DNA of 64,000 nucleotides from the NCBI RefSeq assembly GCF_016862895.1, contig NZ_BONV01000047.1, forward strand, positions 1-64,000, given 5' to 3'. Position numbers and translations under genes: made by a program. Below the pieces are notes generated by a model. It saw nothing but the letters and a program-made list of their open reading frames with translations. It was not told the origin of the DNA and did not search any database. This DNA is from Planotetraspora kaengkrachanensis. GTDB taxonomy: Bacteria > Actinomycetota > Actinomycetes > Streptosporangiales > Streptosporangiaceae. Below are positions 61,257-64,000 of this stretch, piece after piece; position 1 is the first letter of the stretch, and each line of letters begins with the position of its first letter.

Positions 61257-61933
61257 GCCGTTCAGGTAACAACCAGATCGTTTCGGTCGTGCTGTGGGAC
61301 GTGGTGCCGGTGATCGGCACCTACTATGTGTGCCGCGCGCTGAGCGTGAGCGAGTACGCCGCCATGCTGACGGCGGCGAGCGTCGGATTCCTGCGGGTCG
61401 CCTACGTCGCCGTCCGGCAGCGTCGCTTCGATGGATTCGCCGCCTTCATGGGCGTCGTCTTCGGCGTGGGAATGATCCTCTCCTTGCTGACGGGGGACGC
61501 GAAGTTCCTCCTGGCCATCAAGTCCGTCACCACCGCGGTCGCGGGCCTGATCTTCCTGTGTTCCTGCGTCGCAGGCCGTCCCGCGGCCTTCGCCGTGGCG
61601 AAGCGCTTCGGCGCCGAAGACGCGGACACCGCGCGGCGCTGGGACGTCCTGTACGCGGCGGAGCCGATGTTCCGCCGGACCTACCTGGTGATGACCCTCG
61701 TCTGGGGAATCGCGCTTCTGGTCGAGTCGGCCGTCCGCCTCCCCCTGGTCCACTGGCTGCCGACCGATGTCATGGCCGGGCTGTCGTCGATCCTCCTGGT
61801 GGCGACCATCGGCCTGCTCGGAGCATGGAGCGCCTGGTACGGCAAGCGCGGCGAAGAGGCGGCGAAGAAGGCCTCCAGTTCGGAGGCCGGCTCCCGGAAC
61901 GCGGTTCCCGCCAGGGCACTGTCCGACGACTGA
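61253..61933 (+). CDS. VC0807-family integral membrane protein
   Basis: 226 residues with about six transmembrane segments (IVSVVLWDVVPVIGTYYVCR; FAAFMGVVFGVGMILSLLTG; SVTTAVAGLIFLCSCVAG). It matches the VC0807 group of unknown function, sometimes annotated as a DUF3159-like or intracellular septation-like protein. C-terminal cytoplasmic tail (KRGEEAAKKASSSEAG). Translationally coupled to the hydrolase. Perhaps a transporter or sensor for its substrate, inferred only from coupling. Confidence 0.8.
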   Translation: MSRSGNNQIVSVVLWDVVPVIGTYYVCRALSVSEYAAMLTAASVGFLRVAYVAVRQRRFDGFAAFMGVVFGVGMILSLLTGDAKFLLAIKSVTTAVAGLIFLCSCVAGRPAAFAVAKRFGAEDADTARRWDVLYAAEPMFRRTYLVMTLVWGIALLVESAVRLPLVHWLPTDVMAGLSSILLVATIGLLGAWSAWYGKRGEEAAKKASSSEAGSRNAVPARALSDD

Positions 61934-62053
61934 GCCGCGAATGATGACGGGGCCTGGGAGGACACGGCGGACGCGCGCCACCGTCGAGGCAAACGGCGGG
62001 GCAGATGTGCTGGCGAAGTTGGGGAGCGATCCGCAAGCCGCCGGCCTCGCGAC

Positions 62054-62236
62054 ATGCGGTTTCACGATCTCCGCCACACCTGCGTGACCCTGCTGCTCAA
62101 CCTAGGCGTCCCTCCCCAAGTCGTCCGCGACATCGTCGGTCATAGCGACATCGAAGTGACGATGACCATCTACGCCCACGCCTCCCTCGACGACAAGCGC
62201 CGCGCCCTCCGCAAGCTAGGCGACGCCCTGGGCTGA
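62054..62236 (+). pseudogene. Tyrosine integrase C-terminal remnant
   Basis: 60-residue frame: FHDLRHTCVTLLLNLGVPPQ (the H-x-x-R box), VRDIVGHSDIEVTMTIYAHA (second His and the nucleophile Tyr) and a terminal KLGDALG. These are the last catalytic residues of an actinomycete tyrosine recombinase; the first Arg, core-binding and arm-binding domains are absent. No start or ribosome site of its own. It lies 1.3 kb from tRNA-Phe, the expected position of the integrase of a tRNA-targeting element. The element is thus locked in. Confidence 0.85.
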
Positions 62237-62253
62237 AACATGCCGACGCCAAG

Positions 62254-62285
62254 AAGACCCTGGAGCAATCATGCTCTGGGGTCTT
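62254..62285. terminator. Hairpin terminator
   Basis: AAGACCCTGGAGCA / TGCTCTGGGGTCTT, 12 of 14 pairs, ATCA loop. Between the integrase remnant (+) and the unrecognised gene ending at 62295 (-). Confidence 0.7.
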
Positions 62286-62294
62286 GTCACAGGC

Positions 62295-63359
62295 CTAGCG
62301 CGCCCTCTGGTCAGGGGCGACGCGGGCCAGATGGTGGGCGGCCTCGTCCGGGGAAAGGATGCGGTCGACGGTAAGGGCGGGCTCCATCAGCGGGTACGCT
62401 CGCCCAGCGTTCCAACTGCGCGGGTAGGGCGGCGGATCGAGGACGACCACGCGCCGGCCCTCGGCGAACGGGATGTCGGCGGGACGACCCTCGTTCCAGA
62501 TCCACTCGCCCGTCGCGTCTACCAGGTTGAACTGGCCCGAGATCCCGCCGGCTGGCTGCATCTCGCCAGTGGTCGCCGCGGCGATCCACGTGGGGGCTGG
62601 CCGCTCGCCCGGGATGAGCCCTGCGGCCGGGTCACCGATGAGCGCTGCGGCGAGCAGGGTGTGTAGCTGGAAGTTGTCGCCGATCCCGCTGATCGTCACC
62701 TCGTACCCGCGTTCCCCTAGACGATCGAGCACGAGCAGCGGCTCATCATCAACGACCTGGAGCAGCCCGTGCAGCCAATAAGCACGGTCGATCTGCTCCG
62801 GCGTGGCCGCCAAGGCGGCTCCGAGCCGTTCCCGGAACGGCAACGCGAGCCGCACATCCTTGCGTTGCATCGGCAGGAGCAGCCCCTGCACCCACTCCCC
62901 GACGGTGAACCACGCCTCGACGACCGGCTGATCGTCGACGAGCCGCTCCATGACCTGACCGGCCTGATCCTCTTCGTTGGGATCAGGCAGCTCGGCCTCT
63001 CCCCACAAAGCCGGAAAGCGAGTGGCGAGCTCGAGACCCTCCGCGATCCGCACAGAGAGCGCCCCGAGCGCATCTCCCGGCGAGGCCCCGACCTCGATCA
63101 ACTGCCCAGCGAGCATGGCGAGATCACGCCCCGAGGCGAGTCGAACCCTCCCCAGCGCCTCCCCGAGCACCTCGACGGCCGCACTGCACTCAATGCCGTC
63201 CGCCGCCCTGGCCCGATTGACCGCAAGCCCGGACAGCCGAGCGACTGCCGCCCACTCCTGCTTCTCCGAAGCCGAGACCAACTCGCGGCAGATGCCAGGA
63301 AGATCCCTCTTCGTTCGCCAGATCATCCGGGCATCGTAGTGGAGTGAAAACCAGGGCAT
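62295..63359 (-). CDS. Unrecognised 354-residue protein
   Basis: Codes MPWFSLHYDARMIWRTKRDL from ATG 63359 (AGGAC upstream; ATG 63326 also possible). Mostly helical N-terminal half (SASEKQEWAAVARLSGLAVN) and a beta-rich C-terminal half (ATTGEMQPAGGISGQFNLVD, RRVVVLDPPPYPRSWNAGRA). No signal peptide, no metal or nucleotide motif that I recognise. It sits between integrase and tRNA, where cargo of integrative elements often lies. I do not know its function. Confidence 0.65.
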   Translation of the reverse strand: MPWFSLHYDARMIWRTKRDLPGICRELVSASEKQEWAAVARLSGLAVNRARAADGIECSAAVEVLGEALGRVRLASGRDLAMLAGQLIEVGASPGDALGALSVRIAEGLELATRFPALWGEAELPDPNEEDQAGQVMERLVDDQPVVEAWFTVGEWVQGLLLPMQRKDVRLALPFRERLGAALAATPEQIDRAYWLHGLLQVVDDEPLLVLDRLGERGYEVTISGIGDNFQLHTLLAAALIGDPAAGLIPGERPAPTWIAAATTGEMQPAGGISGQFNLVDATGEWIWNEGRPADIPFAEGRRVVVLDPPPYPRSWNAGRAYPLMEPALTVDRILSPDEAAHHLARVAPDQRAR

Positions 63360-63465
63360 GTCCTGTGGATCTTGTTCGCGGCGTCCGCGCACCTGGACGC
63401 CGCATAGCCGGACGAAGATTCGCCAGACACGCCCAAAGCCTGCACTCACGCACGCCCCAACCCGG

Positions 63466-63494
63466 TAGACGTTGCTGTCAGCGTTGCTGTCACA
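63466..63494 (+). repeat. Integrase-tail-like repeat next to tRNA-Phe
   Basis: gtagacgttgctgtcagcg followed by ttgctgtcac is similar to the internal part of the repeats at 38513-38598 and 57327-57413. In one frame it reads VDVAVSVAVT and runs on toward the tRNA, as the 3' end of an integrase gene abutting its att site would. Confidence 0.5.
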
Positions 63495-63504
63495 AGAGAT
63501 CAAA

Positions 63505-63572
63505 AAGCCCCGGGCCATGATCGGCTCGGGGCGTTCTTGCTGCTCAGAGAGTGTGGTCAGGGGCAGGGTCGA
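63505..63572. repeat. Island right end: tRNA-Phe terminator and 3' end, copy 4
   Basis: Same 68-bp module as 36811-36878: hairpin AGCCCCG / CGGGGCG (63506-63533) followed on the minus strand by TTTTT, giving a rho-independent terminator of tRNA-Phe, then the intact tRNA 3' end (63554-63572 identical to 36860-36878). The pair of direct repeats encloses 26.7 kb. Confidence 0.85.
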
Positions 63573-63627
63573 ACTGCCGACCTTCCGCTTTTCAGGCGGA
63601 CGCTCGTACCAACTGAGCTACCTGACC
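63554..63627 (-). tRNA. tRNA-Phe (GAA)
   Basis: 74 bases. Acceptor GGTCAGG/CCTGACC, discriminator A, D-arm TAGCTCAGTTGGTAC, anticodon loop CTGAAAA (GAA), T-arm GGCAGTTCGACCCTGCC. CCA not encoded. It is the integration target of the island. Last of three co-transcribed tRNAs. Confidence 0.95.
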
Positions 63628-63647
63628 TCGGCGGCTGCCGCCGTACG

Positions 63648-63722
63648 CGGTCCTGACGGGACTTGAACCCGCGACCTCCACCTTGACAGGGTGGCGAGCA
63701 CTCCAAACTGCTCTACAGGACC
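63648..63722 (-). tRNA. tRNA-Asp (GTC)
   Basis: 75 bases. Acceptor GGTCCTG/CAGGACC, discriminator G as expected for tRNA-Asp, anticodon loop CTGTCAA (GTC), T-loop TTCAAGT. CCA not encoded. Confidence 0.95.
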
Positions 63723-63827
63723 TCTATTGTCCGGAAGATCTCTTCCGTCTTGTTCGGCTCGCCTAGCTTAGCAGCTCCAGGAAGGTCATCGACCTTCCGT
63801 TTCACTGCCTCGCTCGGTGAGCGCGCG

Positions 63828-63900
63828 TGCCCCCAACGGGATTCGAACCCGTGCCGCCGCCTTGAAAGGGCGGTGTCCTAGGCCGCTAGACGATGGGGGC
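63828..63900 (-). tRNA. tRNA-Glu (TTC)
   Basis: 73 bases. Acceptor GCCCCCA/TGGGGGC, discriminator A, anticodon loop CTTTCAA (TTC), T-loop TTCGAAT. First gene of the tRNA-Glu/Asp/Phe unit. Confidence 0.95.
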
Positions 63901-63948
63901 TCAGGGCGTTGCCCTGTTTCCGCGACGCCTTCCGTCGGAGACCTCTGA

Positions 63949-63978
63949 AGCATAGGGGACGTATGCCCCCGATGCCAA
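63949..63978 (-). promoter_or_regulatory. Promoter of the tRNA cluster
   Basis: On the minus strand TTGGCA (63973-63978), an 18-base spacer and TATGCT (63949-63954), a good housekeeping-sigma promoter about 45 bases before tRNA-Glu. Confidence 0.7.
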
Positions 63979-64000
63979 AGCGATAGGCGACGGAGAGCCG

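Overview
The window is high-GC DNA with GTG and TTG starts beside purine-rich ribosome binding sites. It carries AfsR/SARP, LAL-type LuxR, XRE-NB-ARC, GlxA, WYL and ECF41 regulators, an F420-type LLM oxidoreductase and lineage-typical secreted proteins. This points to a developmentally complex actinomycete. Streptosporangiales (Nonomuraea/Streptosporangium-like) is my best guess, but the sequence alone cannot settle it. Nothing here is housekeeping except a tRNA-Glu/Asp/Phe cluster at the right end (63554-63900, minus strand).

The main organising feature is that tRNA-Phe gene. Its 3' end and downstream terminator hairpin recur as a 68-bp direct repeat at 36811-36878 and 63505-63572. Two decayed copies of the hairpin part lie at 4343-4384 and at 1-40. 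A tyrosine-integrase C-terminal remnant (62054-62236) sits next to the tRNA. I read the window as a tRNA-Phe hotspot with serially accreted segments: roughly 1-4.3 kb, 4.3-36.8 kb and a well-delimited 26.7-kb island at 36.8-63.5 kb. Broken genes are common and include VOC, alpha/beta hydrolase, XRE, TetR, SDR, ISL3 and IS5-like fragments.

Layout. 0-4.3 kb: GlxA regulator, quinone oxidoreductase, O-methyltransferase and VOC protein. 4.3-9.7 kb: EstC-type hydrolase, AraC and XRE regulators, LLM oxidoreductase and isochorismatase-like hydrolase. 10-24 kb: large secreted ExeM-type nuclease with two carbohydrate-binding modules, DUF4241 protein, AraC regulator, orphan flavoprotein, double-SUKH protein, secreted phytase-esterase-like protein, and an ECF41 sigma factor/CMD operon with a textbook ECF41 promoter. 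24-37 kb: an unusual MFS-CNBD-thioredoxin-reductase-like fusion coupled to a Tat-exported hydrolase, a small membrane protein/methyltransferase/symporter operon, an AfsR/SARP regulator, and a WYL regulator divergent from an NmrA-like SDR operon. 37-54 kb (island): CGNR protein, MBL hydrolase, a run of alpha/beta hydrolases and SDRs interleaved with three consecutive giant STAND-type regulators, then an FAD oxidoreductase. 54.5-62 kb: acyl-CoA dehydrogenase/CoA-transferase operon, two TetR-controlled divergent units and the integrase remnant. 62.3-64 kb: an unrecognised gene and the tRNAs.

Functionally the window is a small-molecule response and detoxification region. Many single-gene oxidoreductases and hydrolases are each tied to a dedicated regulator. 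There is no core biosynthetic gene (PKS, NRPS, terpene synthase or lanthionine synthetase), so I do not call a natural-product cluster.
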